DNA from: Phytopythium helicoides
Lineage: Eukaryota; Oomycota; Peronosporomycetes; Pythiales; Pythiaceae
DNA length: 64,000 bases
Reading direction: 5' to 3'
NCBI GenBank assembly: GCA_024867545.1
Contig: JANFNE010000004.1
Coordinates: 1,798,001 to 1,862,000, forward strand
The notes below the pieces were generated by a model. It saw only the letters and a list, made by a program, of their open reading frames with translations, did not search any database and was not told the origin of the DNA. The stretch's first letter is position 1. Each line of letters starts with the position of its first letter. Below, piece by piece: positions 44,186 through 55,761 of the stretch. Position numbers and translations under genes: made by a program.

Positions 44186-45472
44186 GCTGGTGGCGTCGCT
44201 GGAGCTTGGAGACAGGCGGGGGGAAAAGTCAGGAAGACGTGCGCTCTAGCCGGCAAAAAGCCAAGTGAGGGCGAAGATCGCAAGGGCAACCAACGTGAGT
44301 GGGCGGCGGGGGTCGAGATCTTCTGGACGTGGCGAAATAAGGAGACAGGCGCCTCTCGGCGTGTTTCTCTGGAGCGGTGCGGTATACAAAGATCAAGATG
44401 TGCGGGCCGTCAAAGGCGACTTCAACTACGAGCAAGCGAGGCGGAGGCGGATGGCTGATTGGCCACATTTGGCCAATCACAGACGCCTCTTTGCAGCCGG
44501 AACGCGCTTGTGGCGTGAGGCCGACGCGTCATCGTTTTGCCCTGCTTGGTTTTTCAGCCAATCGCGCGTGTCTTTGCGTGTTAAATCAGATGGAAGGAAG
44601 GCACTGAAGCGAGAGTGTGACGCACCACTGGCTAGTTCAAGTCGGACAAGGGCACAACTTTTACGTGACGGGGCAGCTCCGCCGGCCAACGCGCTGGTGT
44701 CACCGCTTGCGATTCACCGACGCACCACTGCAGTTGGCGTCCGCTGGCGGGCATCGTGGCGGTGGCAGGTGTTTGCACAATGCGCAACTGGTGAACTCGG
44801 TGCGGAGGATTTGTAAAGCCGAACGTAAGCACGAGTGGCTGCCACGTCAGTGGCGACTCTCAAGTGGGTGGCGGGCAGCGTCTCATCAGCACGGCGCGTC
44901 GACTCCGGCCGTGCTATGCAGTGCGGAGCTCTGGATTCCAGGTGGGATAAGAGAGCTCTCGGCCGGTGACGACTTGGTGTCGACCGAGCTCGAATCCCGT
45001 GTCGACGTCGACGTGGAGCTGCCAACAACTTCCTGCCATCTCCGACCTTGACGATTGACTCGAACCCAAGCTTCTGGACGCCTGGGAAGACTGACTGACC
45101 ACGACTATGGCGGTGGCCAGGTTGGTGGACTGAAACGGCAGGTCAGGTCCCCGATGGATGTCCACGCATGTCTTTATCAGCAGCGGGATCTCGAGACGTG
45201 GTGCAGTGGAGCTGCTCTGCAATGTTATGGAAGCTGTCCACTGAACTCATACTTTCATTCGCAAGCGCAAATCGCACCACCACCTTTGTGATTGCCTGAC
45301 GAAGGACGGACACTATCCTAAACGCTATGAAACCGCAGCGAGCACTTTGGTTTTTTTCCACCTGACTTGATTGTTTGGAATTATGTAGTGCGGTATCACC
45401 TAGTGTGCCCCGCCGGCATAGCTCAGCTACGTCAATCCATCCTCATATGCTTCGATCCCGCGTTCTGTCTCT
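44186..45472. other. PEPCK upstream region with inverted CCAAT boxes; rest empty
   Basis: About 1.3 kb. The PEPCK-proximal 400 bp contain a palindromic pair of CCAAT boxes (ATTGGCCA at 44458, TGGCCAAT at 44470) and a further CCAAT at about 44558. A 12-mer, GACGCACCACTG, occurs at about 44619 and 44718. The stretch 44820-45470 shows nothing I can interpret. Confidence 0.45.
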
Positions 45473-47435
45473 TCAAAAGTAGTGCTTGACACGCTTGAAG
45501 TACTCTGACGGAACTGGAGGCACAGGTCGCGGATCAACCCATCCAGGGGTCCCATTGATAACTTGAATCGAAAACTCTGGGATGGCGACATCCGAGTCAT
45601 CCAGATGCTTACAATCGTGCATCTCATGCTCGTACTTGCGAATTCTGGGCAGCGACACACCATAATCGTTCAGAAGTTGCGCACAATTAGCAGCTTGGGG
45701 CAGAAAGAGATTCATGAGGCGCGGAAGTCCACGCAGGCACGACACATCCTTGACGTTGGTGTAGTTCAAGCTGAGTTCACGAAGCTGCGGAAGGCTTCCA
45801 AGAACCGAAATGTCCTCGATCGGCGAGCCGTAAAGACAAAGAATTTCCAAGTGCGGCATATTCGCGAGCGCCGAGATATCAGAGATTGACTGGTTGTAAA
45901 ATGTTAGCTCCCGAAGATTCACCAGACTTTGCAAAAATCTGTAGTCGGCAGCCTGGCATGTGTTGCTCAGTACGAGCTTTCTCAGTTGGCGTAGCGCTGA
46001 GAGTGGGCCATAGTCAATTCGGCAGCCGATAGGATGCGTGGCACCCCCACCTTGTGTTCCACCTTTCGCAATGTTGTGACCCCCAAATTCCAGCTCCTCG
46101 AGTTTCTTCAGTTTGGATACACCGAGGCGAACCAAGTTGAAATGACCATGAAGGCGCAAAATCCTGATATTTCGGACAAATCTCGTCCACTGGGATGGGA
46201 TAAACGTCTAGGTTCACAAGATAAGCCATGAAAGTAAGCGTAAGCGAGCGCACTCGCAGGAGCGGGTGGCGTGGAGACAGTGCTACCGGTGACGATAATT
46301 CTCGCAAAATTGGGGGCGAACCGAGAGGCATAGCCTCTTCGGGATCCAGGGAAAAACAAGTACCCATTTGATCAAGTGACTCAAGCTTCTTCAAGTAAGC
46401 GATCGGACTCCAGTCAGTGCCTGGTTTGGCATGGATCCTCAAGGTCTTGAGCTCTGTGAGCGTGATAAGAGGATACAAATCATCGAACGTGTTGCCGCCG
46501 AGCTTCAACACTTTGAGGTTCACAAGTGATGCCAACGGCGCAAGTCCAAGTCCAGCGAGTATTGGAGATTCCTCGAGTTGAAGCTCTTGCAGATTCACAA
46601 GTGACGGGATGATGAGGCTGATCTTATCTGATTCGGTCCTCGAACTAGAACTCTTCGACTCTCTTACCGTTAGGGATGTTAGCGTGGCAGCAGACGCTTG
46701 GAGAAGTCTCAAATCATCAGGTACTAATCTTGCGATGTCAAGCTTTCTCATCTTGTTGAGGTGTGTTAGGGGAGCCAGAACGGTTTGAAGCTGGCCTTGG
46801 ACATTGCCGCGGTTTTGGGCAATCAGAATTTGTCTCGAAGTAGCTTGGACGCTGTTAAGGCTGAGCTCAGTCAGATTGGGCAACTTCTCGAGGAATGATA
46901 GGCTGTCGACCTCACTCGGCGTTTCTGGAGTTCCGACGGTGAGAGTCGTGAGCGATTGGAGCAGCTCCAGCACATGGGTACTCAGCAGTTCGATGCCGTT
47001 AGGGAGAACCAGCTTTTCAAGATTTGGGAACGCTGACAACGGAGCCAAGTTGCAAATGTTGGACATGCCCAGGTCCAGCGCTATGATTTGTCTCGTCGGA
47101 AGTGTTCGGGAAGCAAGGTCAACCATGCTGCTCGCCATGATTTGGACCTTGCGGAGAGCTGGAAATCGAGACAACAAAGGCTGTTGCCAATCTCCTTCCC
47201 ACACGAGGACGGACGTGACCTCGTTTATCATGGTAAAGTCGCGAAGCACTTGATACGCCAACCAGCGAGTCTTGGGAATTGACCAACAGTTTGAAGCGAA
47301 GACCTCGCGACGAAACGAGCAGCGGACCATTGAGCGATTGAGATCCAGCAGCTGCAGCTGCTCGTCGAACGCGAAGAACGACGCAAGCAAGCGCCCCACG
47401 GCATCTTGCGTTTCCAGCAGCTCGGTCAGCAGCAT
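45473..47435 (-). CDS. LRR protein, family member D
   Basis: About 653 residues. The ATG at 47435 starts MLLTELLETQDAVGRLLASF. The module continues with WSIPKTRWLAYQVLRDFTM and WQQPLLSRFPALRKVQIM. SDS22-style repeats follow, including SISDISALANMPHLEILCL and PIEDISVLGSLPQLRELSL. The end SEYFKRVKHYF is the family signature, identical over KRVxHYF to member E. A single extra base near 46155 breaks the frame between GTDWSPIAYLKKLESLDQ-type repeats and the C-terminal third. It lies head to tail with LRR-E, 315 bp apart, so the pair probably arose by tandem duplication. Confidence 0.78.
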
Positions 47436-47750
47436 TGGTCTCCGTTGGTAATGCGAAAGTGGAGAATGGCAAGCGGGACACAGGATTCGTCCGAGAAAGA
47501 ATGGGACTGTTCACTTCAAGTTGGACGCTTGCATCCAATGCTTGCGACTCTACAAGATGTACAGAACACATGTAGTGACTCACTAGCGTTGGGAAGGCAA
47601 GATGCCTTACAAAAGCAAACATGTTGCAGATAAAGTGTAGTGTCGAGGCATTCAAATTGCAATGAGCACTTTCATTCGACGTTTTCAACTCGCAGCTACT
47701 CAACCATGACATATATCGCTTCCATCTTACTTCTCGCTCTTTTCCTTTCT
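47436..47750. other. Intergenic region between LRR-D and LRR-E
   Basis: 315 bp containing the LRR-D upstream region and the LRR-E 3' end. No gene seen. Confidence 0.35.
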
Positions 47751-49615
47751 TTAAAAGTAATGGTTGACACGCTTGAAGTACTCCGTCGCAACCGGAGGTA
47801 CAGGTCGCAAATTGACCAAGATTTTCATCCCTGGAATGCTGCCTTCTAAATCACCGAGAAGCTTGCACTTGTGTTGATAATGATCCAACTTGCGAATGCT
47901 CGGCAGCGACACACCATAATCATTCAGAAGCGGCACACAGTCCGCGCTGGTAGGCACGCTGAGTTCTGTGAGCTCCGGGAGTCCACGCAAGCACGACACA
48001 TCCTTGATAGGTGTGGCGTTCAACAAGAGCTCCCTAAGGTTGCGAAGGTTTCCGAGCGGCGAGATGTCTTCGATCGTGGAGTTGCAAAGCGAAAGCTTCT
48101 CCAAGTGTGACATGCACGCTAGCGCAGAGACGTCAAAGATAAACTGCGAACACATGCTAATCTCTCGGAGGTTGACGAGACTCTCCAAGAATATGAAATC
48201 CTTGGCACCGCAGTTGTTGGAAAGGGTCAGCTTCGACAGGCTCTGCAGCTCTGCTATCGGAGAGTAGTCAATAAGGAAAGTGATTGGCAATATTGGTTCA
48301 CCATCCTCTGTTGGGACCCTTGCGGTCTCGAGCTCCACCATATTCAGATCATCGAGTTTCTGCAATTTGGACAAACCGAGGCAAGCCAAGTCGAAGCATC
48401 CATTGAGACGCAACATCTCCACATTTGGACAGATCTCGCTCACTGGAATGGCAATATCGTGGGCCATGAGTGCATCCTTCGAACGAGACGAAAGGACTAA
48501 CGAGCGGACTTGCGGGAGAGGATACTTGGAGGATAGAACTACCGGTGACGAGAGAGAATGAAGTATCGGAAGCGACGCCAGAATCCAGGCGCCATAAGCG
48601 TCGAGTGAAACAACCGGAGCTAGCTGATCAAGTGACTCGAGCTTCTTCAAGTTAGCGATCGGACTCCAATCTGTGCCTCGCGCAGCCTTGATTCTCAATG
48701 CCTTCAGCTCCGTGAGTGCTGCAAGAGGAGATAAATCGTCGCATTCCGCTTCACCCAGCTCAAGACTTGTGAGATTCATTAGATGTGCGAATGGTGTCAT
48801 CCCGACATCTTGAAAAAGTTGTGTTTCTACAAGAACCAGCTCTTGAAGATTCGCAAATGACGCGATAAAAGCCTTGGTCTCGCCATCACCAATACTCCCA
48901 CTAGCAACGGTCGTTTCAGACGCATCCAAGAATCTCAGTGTGTCCGCGGAACCAAGCAGTGGTTGCAAATCAGTGATTCTGCAGGCTGTGATGTCAAGTT
49001 TCTCAAGCTTAGTGAGATGGATGATTGGAGCCAGGTCGCATTTGAGGCCTTGGAGGCTAAGGCTGATCAGGTTGCGTAGTTTCTTGAGGAAGGACAGGAC
49101 TTTCAACTCACCATACTCGCTGGCGAACCCAATGGGAAGGCTGCGAAGTCCCTGGAGGTATTCTAGCGCGTGGAGGTTGTATATTTCCGTCTCTTCAGGG
49201 AGAAGCAGCGTCTTGAGATTGAGGAACGCCTCCAGCGGTGCCATATCACTCATCTTGGAGTCTCTTAGGTCAAGCCCGTGACCTGGAGCGCCGGAAAGTG
49301 CCACGAGAGCAGCTCGGTACCCTCATTGCCGATGATCTTGACCTTGCATAGCGCTGGAAAACGAGAGAGCAAAGGCTGTTGCCACTCGCCTTGAGTCAGA
49401 ATGACCGACGTGATCTCGTTCTTCATGGTGAAGTCTCGAAGCACTTGGTACGCCAGCCAACGAGCTGGCGGGATCATCCAGTCGGTCGAAGAGAAGAACT
49501 CGCGCCGAAATGAGCAGTGCACGACTCCACGGCTGAGCGCCAGCATCTTGTACTGCTCCTTCCGCGAGAAGAAGGAGGCAAAGTGGTGCCCGACGCTGTT
49601 GTGCATCTCCAGCAT
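47751..49615 (-). CDS. LRR protein, family member E
   Basis: About 621 residues. I took the ATG at 49615 (MLEMHNSVGHHFASFFSRKE) because it aligns with the start of the other copies. Module: WMIPPARWLAYQVLRDFTM and WQQPLLSRFPALCKVKII. Repeats include TIEDISPLGNLRNLRELLL and PIKDVSCLRGLPELTELSV. The C-terminus is TEYFKRVNHYF. One missing base near 49275 separates the N-terminal module from the repeats. It shares more sequence with A and D (for example CLRGLP and DYGVSLPSIRK) than with C, so A, D and E form a subgroup. Confidence 0.78.
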
Positions 49616-49978
49616 CCTCGCCACCGTTAGCGCTCGCAAAGTGAAAATGCCACAATAAAGTCGCCCGACTCGCGACAGGGCGTAAGCTCGTTCGACTCTA
49701 GAAGTGCAAACATGATCACTAGCCCGTGATCAAGTTCATGACCCAGTATCTGCGCCTCCATGCTGTGCACGCTTGAGATAGCATTGCATCTGCTTCATGC
49801 CAAGAAGTGATGACGAGCTTTTCTTGTCGGTGCTCTTGAAAACACTCGTGCAGCTCATCAAGATGCGCTTGAAGCCCTTGGTTATCACAAAGATCGGAAT
49901 TTAGCATCAAAAGATTTTGGCCACGTACGCACGACCACAGGATCCTTCGAGCAAAGATCGCGTCGCAGGTCAGTCGCC
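49616..49978. other. Intergenic region upstream of the LMF gene
   Basis: About 360 bp between divergent genes. A 62-codon minus-strand frame (about 49907 down to 49719) is unlikely to be real. A small inverted repeat GATCAC-TAGCCC-GTGATC lies near 49714. Confidence 0.35.
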
Positions 49979-52348
49979 ATGGAGCTTCGGTTCCCGCGAG
50001 GCGCGTTCCTCTCGGCGCTGTGCGCTGTCTATGGCGTCGCCTTTTGGTCGATCCGCGCGCAGATCCGCGCGCTCTACGGTCGGTGCGTGCGTCGCGCGCC
50101 GCTGCGCCGGCAGGGAGGGACGCTGACGTACTTTTGCGTGCTAGCGACGGCCTCGAGCCTGTCCACGTGTTTCTAGAGCGCCTGAAGCTTCAGCAAGATG
50201 AATTTTTGCAAGAGACGACGCTATGGAGCCGCATGCTTGCTCACCCGACGCTCGTGTGGTTGCATGAGGCTCTGGACGTTGAACCGAGCGTGCTGATGCA
50301 ACTCTTTGCTACCATTGGAGTCGTTGTTGCCCTACTAGGTGTTATTGATGCAAGATGGAGATCCGCGCTACCGATGGCGCTGCTTTGGGCATTGTATCTG
50401 TCGATCGTGCAGTGCGGACAGACGTTCATGCAGTTCCAGTGGGATTCTTTCTTGCTCGAAGTGGGCTTTCTGAGCACTTGGCTCGCACCATGGTGGGCAA
50501 GTGACGATTTCAAGCCGCCACAGGCTGTAGTCTGGAACCTGCGCTTCCTGTTTTTCAAGTTTATGCTCATGTCTGGTGCCGTCAAAATTCAGGCGCGATG
50601 CCCTACATGGCTTGAGCTCACAGCGCTCGACTTCCACTATGCAGCACAGCCGCTACCACTGCCACTGGCTTGGTACGCACACCAAATTCCGGTAAGGTGA
50701 TTGAGTGGCATCGTCACTCTACCTGTACTTGAGTCGAGCTTAACATTTCCTGTCGCTTGCATTCATACAGCCGATCGTCAACCGTATCGCTGTGGCATTT
50801 ACGCTCATGACCGAAGGACCGTGGACATTCTTGCTTCTAGTGCCTCAGCTCACACTTCGACGCCTCGGAGCTGCGATCCAAGTCCTGCTTCAGATCGGTA
50901 TCATGCTCACAGGCAATTACAATTTTTTCAACCTGATGACAGTGCTTATGGCGTGCACCGTATTGGATATCTACAAGAAGAAGGGGGTTCCCATTGAAAA
51001 AGATCTGGAAGCGACTTCCTGTAACTGTACTTCCTCCAACGCGAACCGGGATGAGTCATCGATATCCAAGATCCCTTATGAGCCAATTGCCAATTTGGTT
51101 GACTGGCTGAACAACGCTAACGACAGGTTCCAGACACATCCGCGGGATATCGTTTTTGGTATTACTGGGAGGAATTGCTTATTGCTTATATTCATGGCTC
51201 AAAGTCATCGAGATCGTTGTCTCTTCTCCTAGTGTCGGTGAACTACACACATGGGATAGCGTGCCACGTCTTGCAAACATCCACTTCCGTCCGAGCGCGG
51301 ATGATGTCCAAGCATGGCTTGCAACCTATTTTGCCTCGATCCATCATGTTTACCGGAGGTGTCGTCGTTTGGGCAGCCTTTTGGCAGTGTGCTTCTCTTG
51401 CAGCACACTATTGGAGACAGAGTTCGAGTTTCAACACGATGACTTCCAAGCGAAGCCGAGGCTAGATTCGTTGTACTCATGCTGTACTTGATTACTAGTT
51501 CACTGGCAAGTGCGTGGGTCTTCACATCAAGTTCGTTGACGTTGGCATCATTAGACCACTCGTTCCAGCGCTCTTTGCCGTCATTCGTTCCGTCCGTCTA
51601 CCTAACGACCCAGGCTTTTCGGATCACAAGCGCATACGAGCTGTTTCGGCGCATGACGGGAGTTGGCGTATTGGATCGAAATGGCCAACAGTATATTGTG
51701 GTTGCACGCCCCGAGATCATCATGGAAGGCACCGATGACGCAGGACAAACATGGAAGCCCTACCATTTCAAGTACAAGCCAGGTGATTTGCACGATCGCC
51801 CAAGACTGGCAATGCCATTCCAGCCACGCCTCGACTGGCAGATGTGGTTTGCCGCGCTAAGTGACTACCAAAACACACCTTGGATCGTTCACCTCGTTGC
51901 AAAACTCTTGGAGGGCTCCTCCGACGTCAAGCAGCTGCTGGACTCGAGCCGCGACCCGTTCCCAGGGCATCCACCCGACGCAATCCGCTGCAATCTGTAC
52001 TACTACGACTTTACGCGAGCCAACTCGTCATGGAATCGGGAGCTACCGATCGCTGAGATCGTTTCTGTCAACAGCTCGCAGTGGTGGACTCGCACGTTCG
52101 CGCACGAGTATTTACCGGTGTTGGAGCGCGGAAACCCGTCGCTCGCAGCTTTCGTGGGCCACCATTGGCCGCAGCAGTCGCCGATTGCAGGAACTTCAGC
52201 TTCGAGAGCTCTGACCTGGCTGTGTGAAGACGAAACGGCTCCGCTTTGGCTCGTAGCCTTGGTGCTCGCATTGCGCTCGAGGCGGCGCGATCTTGCTGCG
52301 GATCGCAGCAAGTTGAAGCTGAGGCGGGAGGTTGATGTGCATCATTGA
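49979..52348 (+). CDS. LMF1: Lipase maturation factor (LMF) family, multi-pass ER protein
   Basis: ER membrane protein of about 741 residues in the lipase maturation factor family, which in animals supports folding of dimeric lipases. Exons: 49979-50082, 50145-50691 and 50771-52348, with GT-AG introns of 62 and 79 bp. Joining exon 1 and 2 gives RALYGRDGLEPVHVFLERL, the expected luminal loop. FMQFQWDSFLLEVGFLSTWL and WNLRFLFFKFMLMSGAVKIQ are diagnostic of the family, as is the late SAYELFRRMTGVG. Many hydrophobic segments are seen. Three one-base insertions (about 51153, 51344 and 51455) break the third exon. The C-terminal soluble part (PYHFKYKPGDLHDRPRLAMP) is in frame to the stop. Role outside animals is inferred. 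Confidence 0.9.
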
Positions 52349-53025
52349 TTGGTTGAAAAGAAATGAGTTTCGTCAAATCAAGATGCGACTTTCGTAAATG
52401 CGACTCGACGATTGGCTGGAGTGAATGATCTGCGTGAAATCCGGGAGGGATGACCTCCCTCAGCTGTTTGGACATACCACACCGTCGTCCTCTCGAGGCT
52501 GCAAATGCGTGAGCTGGTCGAATGCAACTTTGTCGCTGCGGGATCGCAACACGTGGCGCAACACCACTCCGTCACATGATGGAGATGGATGGATGGTTAC
52601 GCGCGCGTTGGATCGCCGCCTCCTCTTTGCATCGCCGGTAAAGACACGTGGGTGGAGAGCCCGCGACCCAAGATGTCGCCGCTCCCACGAGGTTTTATTG
52701 GCTCCAAAGGCCAATCTCGTAACAGCGGCGCCTCATCTCCCGAACAAAAAACCTCAAATCCACGCGGACCAATCTCTCGAGCCGAACGTTTTTGTGCCAC
52801 CACGGGAGCTTCATTTCCACGGAAGCTCCGAGACCGACAAGTCAAGTCGACAGGTGTGTGTGGGTTTCTCTCTCTCTCTCTCTCTCTATGTATATGGCGC
52901 TCCTCCTTGGTCTGCTGCTGGGATCCTGGTGGTTGGTGGAGATGATGGAGATGGCTACACTCGCCATCTGGTCCGGATAAGAGAGCTGTTCGCTGACGAG
53001 GCCGTCGCTTTTGTTGCAGAACACG
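52349..53025. promoter_or_regulatory. CNBP upstream region: CCAAT boxes, Inr-like start and 5'UTR intron
   Basis: Contains CCAAT-type boxes at 52347 (GATTGGTTG) and 52410 (GATTGGCTG). An oomycete Inr-like TTCATTTCCAC near 52810 is embedded in a GGAGCTT/AAGCTCC inverted repeat. A probable 5'UTR intron spans 52854-53019 (CAG-GTGTGT to TTGCAG) and includes a (TC)n run at 52867-52887. The CNBP ATG follows the acceptor by six bases. Confidence 0.55.
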
Positions 53026-53466
53026 ATGGACGTTGACGCGCGCAAGTGCCACAACTGCGGCCAGTCGGGCCACCTCCGCCGCGACTGCCCCGAGGCGCCC
53101 GCCCAGGAGGGCGCGTTCGGCTACAGCGGCGCGGCCTGCTTCGGCTGCGGCAAGGTGGGCCACCTGAAGCGCGACTGCCCGACCGGCGGCCGCGCGTGCC
53201 ACAACTGCGGCCAGCCCGGCCACATCCGCCGCGACTGCCCCGAGGAGGCCCAGCCGCCCAAGTGCCACAACTGCGGCCAGTCGGGCCACCTGCGCCGCGA
53301 CTGCCCCGAGGAGCTGCGTGAGTCGCGCAAGTGCCACCACTGCGGCCAGTCGGGCCACCTCCGCCGCGACTGCCCCGAGGACAGCGGCCCGAGCGCCGAC
53401 AAGTGCTACCAGTGCGGCGAGACTGGCCACTGGGCCCGCAACTGCACCAACAGCATCAAGGCCTAA
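53026..53466 (+). CDS. CNBP: CNBP-type protein with six CCHC zinc knuckles
   Basis: A 146-residue single-stranded nucleic-acid-binding protein of the CNBP/Gis2 class, linked in other eukaryotes to translation and G-rich RNA or DNA. Six CX2CX4HX4C knuckles occupy almost the whole protein, for example CHNCGQSGHLRRDC, CFGCGKVGHLKRDC and CYQCGETGHWARNC. Repeats 1, 4 and 5 are nearly identical, also at nucleotide level. The ATG at 53026 follows a splice acceptor at 53019, so the gene has a non-coding first exon. The frame is intact. Confidence 0.94.
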   Translation: MDVDARKCHNCGQSGHLRRDCPEAPAQEGAFGYSGAACFGCGKVGHLKRDCPTGGRACHNCGQPGHIRRDCPEEAQPPKCHNCGQSGHLRRDCPEELRESRKCHHCGQSGHLRRDCPEDSGPSADKCYQCGETGHWARNCTNSIKA

Positions 53467-54573
53467 GGCGAGGGAAGCGAAGCGAAATCACGAGAGGGAT
53501 GAGGGACGACGAGAAGGGAGAGAGGGCGAGAGCGAGGGCGTGATCGTGTGTTTTTCAGCGGCGCGGGCGTGACCCGCTTGTACTAGTATATTCCCAGAGG
53601 AGCTCTTCGGCCTTTTGTGGTGGGTGAGGACAAAAGACACGTAGTGGCGGGGACGCGAGAGAGAGGAAGGGCGTGCGCGTGGCGGATCGACCCGCTGCGC
53701 GCTCGCGTCGGATTTCTAGATACCTAAACTATCATGTCGACAACAATGTCTAATGCTATTCCTATTCGCTAGCATTTCAGACGCGCGTCTCGGTTGCGGT
53801 GCATTATCTGGTTGGTGCCTTATCACGTCATGAAGATGACAGTGGCTCCTCGATGGCTACATTAAGAGGACGCTCATCTTGGAAGTGCAAAATTTGCGAT
53901 CGTGCGGTTTCGATGGCAACTTGATCGGCTGTGCCGTATCCAGACCAGAGCCGTGACTTCACAAAAAAGTTTCATCGTCGAGGCGGGTACTTGGCTCAGA
54001 CAGCAGGACATTTGGATCAACATGGCATTTCGGCTGCTGGAGCAAGGAGCTCTGGGATCCAACAGAGACACACATTTTGTCTTTGAGCGTCGTAAACTTC
54101 CACGCCAACGCTGCTACAGTTGTTGCTTGACGATGTTGAACGCTCAATCCACAAAGTGGGCTTTCAAAGGACATTCTCGGCTCAAAAAGCCTTTGGACCT
54201 GGTACCACCGGCTCAAGGACCGCAGCTGTTGTCATCCCTTGACCATGCAGCACATTGAGGACTTGGATACCCATCCAGCACATACAGAGGTGGCTGGTTC
54301 GGCAGTTCACTGCGTCAAGTGGGAAAACCCTGCATCGTCCAGCCTTCTACAGGCGACAAGCCGCTCAAGCACAATCCCGTCGAAAATCGCGGCGCTTTAT
54401 TCTTGCACGCGCATAACTCGACTCGAAAGAAAGCTGGGCGCGCTGCTGCCACCGCCTCGCCTCACGTGGCTCGCTCGCGTCTCCCCCGGCGGCACGGACG
54501 CAATCCCTTGCTCGTCCCTGTGTTCTTCTCGATCGCCCGCCTGCTCCGCCGGAGTCCGCTCCGCTGCAGCGCG
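53467..54573. other. Intergenic region of 1.1 kb
   Basis: No supported gene. A 118-codon plus-strand frame (53902-54258) starts with GTG and has no recognisable domain; it might be a decayed gene fragment but the evidence is weak. A 13-mer GTGGCTGGTTCGG near 54289 also occurs near 17569. Confidence 0.3.
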
Positions 54574-54851
54574 CTAGGCCACCGCTTTCTCTCTCGCCAC
54601 TAATTTCCGCTCCCGCTCGTCCATGAAGCGGTCCCAGTCCGTGAGCAGCTGCAGCTTGCTCTGCGCAGTTCCAAAATCCCCCAGCTCCATCAGCGCCTGT
54701 CTCCATACTCTGCGCAAGTAAATAAGCAGCAAGCGCCACGAACCTGGTGCTGCTTGCGCGCCTGGAGCTTGTTGATCGCGCCGAAGCCCACGCCCATGAG
54801 CGTGAAGGCCCCCGAGATGATCACGAGGCCCGGCAGCACCTGGTACGGCAT
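54574..54851 (-). CDS. NDUFA1: NADH:ubiquinone oxidoreductase subunit NDUFA1 (MWFE)-like
   Basis: About 81 residues, a single-span accessory subunit of mitochondrial complex I. The ATG at 54851 gives MPYQVLPGLVIISGAFTLMG, a hydrophobic helix at the extreme N-terminus, then INKLQARKQHQ. The second part, WRQALMELGDFGTAQSKLQL then DWDRFMDERERKLVAREKAVA, keeps the D-W/D-R-x-M-x-x-R end typical of MWFE. The two parts are in different frames. The best join is a very short intron, about 54708-54739 (GTGGCG to AGAG, 32 nt), which restores phase. A frame error is the alternative. Identification rests on size, topology and the C-terminal motif. Confidence 0.72.
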
Positions 54852-55121
54852 GGTCTTCGCCTCGCTGCGTCCAGGTCCAGAGCTTGCCGAATGGCCCCCC
54901 TTGGAGCCGCCACCACCGCAAAAAAATCGCGAATTCCCTCGATTCTGTGACACGTTCCCGCGACCTTCGCGCGACAGTGATTTGGAGCTGACTTTTTGGT
55001 TCCGGCGATCCTGGTTGTAGCTGCTGCTGGAAGCGTTCATGGTGGATGAAGACGATGACCGACAATGCAACGACTGATGCGTCTAGAAGGTCAACTTAGA
55101 GGTATGTCAATTTAAGGCGAG

Positions 55122-55761
55122 TTACTTGCGAGGGTGCGGGTGGTCTTGGAGCACGTGGACCTCGATGGCGCTGGCTTCCACGACCGAATCAAAGTCGGTC
55201 AGCGAGAACGGGTCGAGCATTCGTCGGCCGTTGAGTGATAACGTCTGTACACAGTTTTCTCGTTAGCAGGCTGTTCATAGGTGCAAAAACGGATAGTCCG
55301 AGGTGCTGACCGTGGATTCGACGTCGAGGTCACACTCGTCGCTGAGGAACGCCTTGAGCACGGCGACAGTATGCCCCTTCTTGAACTACAACACAGCTCA
55401 AGTGCACATTTCAAACGCTCTATGAGTAATCTTCATAGAAGGAGACATGGTTTTGAAAGTGATCATCCATCCGATCCAGCAACGCGACTACCTCTCTCGA
55501 TATCGTCGAATCGTCCTCGAGGATGAACGTCACCTGGTCCATGTCAGATCCCCAGCAAACCCTCACATCAGCTATAAACCCGCCATCAAGCACCGCTATC
55601 TAGATTCTGGTTCATTGTAGGCATGTACGCACGGCGATGGTCTCCTCTTGGAGCGCCTGGACATCATCGAACTTGCTCTCGTCCGCGGCGTGGTCCGCCC
55701 CTGTCGGCCCTGAATGCGTTCGCAGCCCTGGCACCAATGCCAACTTGATGCGTTGCTGCAT
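55122..55761 (-). CDS. Four-exon ubiquitin-like domain protein
   Basis: A 122-residue protein assembled from four short exons: 55761-55633, 55533-55492, 55385-55311 and 55244-55122. All junctions are GT-AG and phase 0 and the total is a multiple of three. The product runs from MQQRIKLALVPG through an acidic segment to a ubiquitin-like beta-grasp pattern: VTFILEDDSTISREFKKGHT (two strands), VAVLKAFLSDECDLD (helix), TTLSLNGRRMLDPFSLTDFD, then EVHVLQDHPHPRK. There is no C-terminal Gly-Gly, so it is unlikely to be conjugated. The order resembles UBL domains such as that of IQUB, but I cannot assign a family. It is divergent from BRCA2 across a 252-bp promoter. Confidence 0.65.

Noticed and set aside
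42524..44458. Long plus-strand frame opposite PEPCK
   Set aside because: It is an antisense shadow of the strongly biased PEPCK codons and has low-complexity Val/Leu/Arg composition.
44617..45051. 144-codon plus-strand frame upstream of PEPCK
   Set aside because: Biased composition typical of chance frames and no motif.
53902..54258. 118-codon frame as a transposon-derived or effector gene
   Set aside because: No ATG, no signal peptide, no RxLR or other motif, and no transposase residues.
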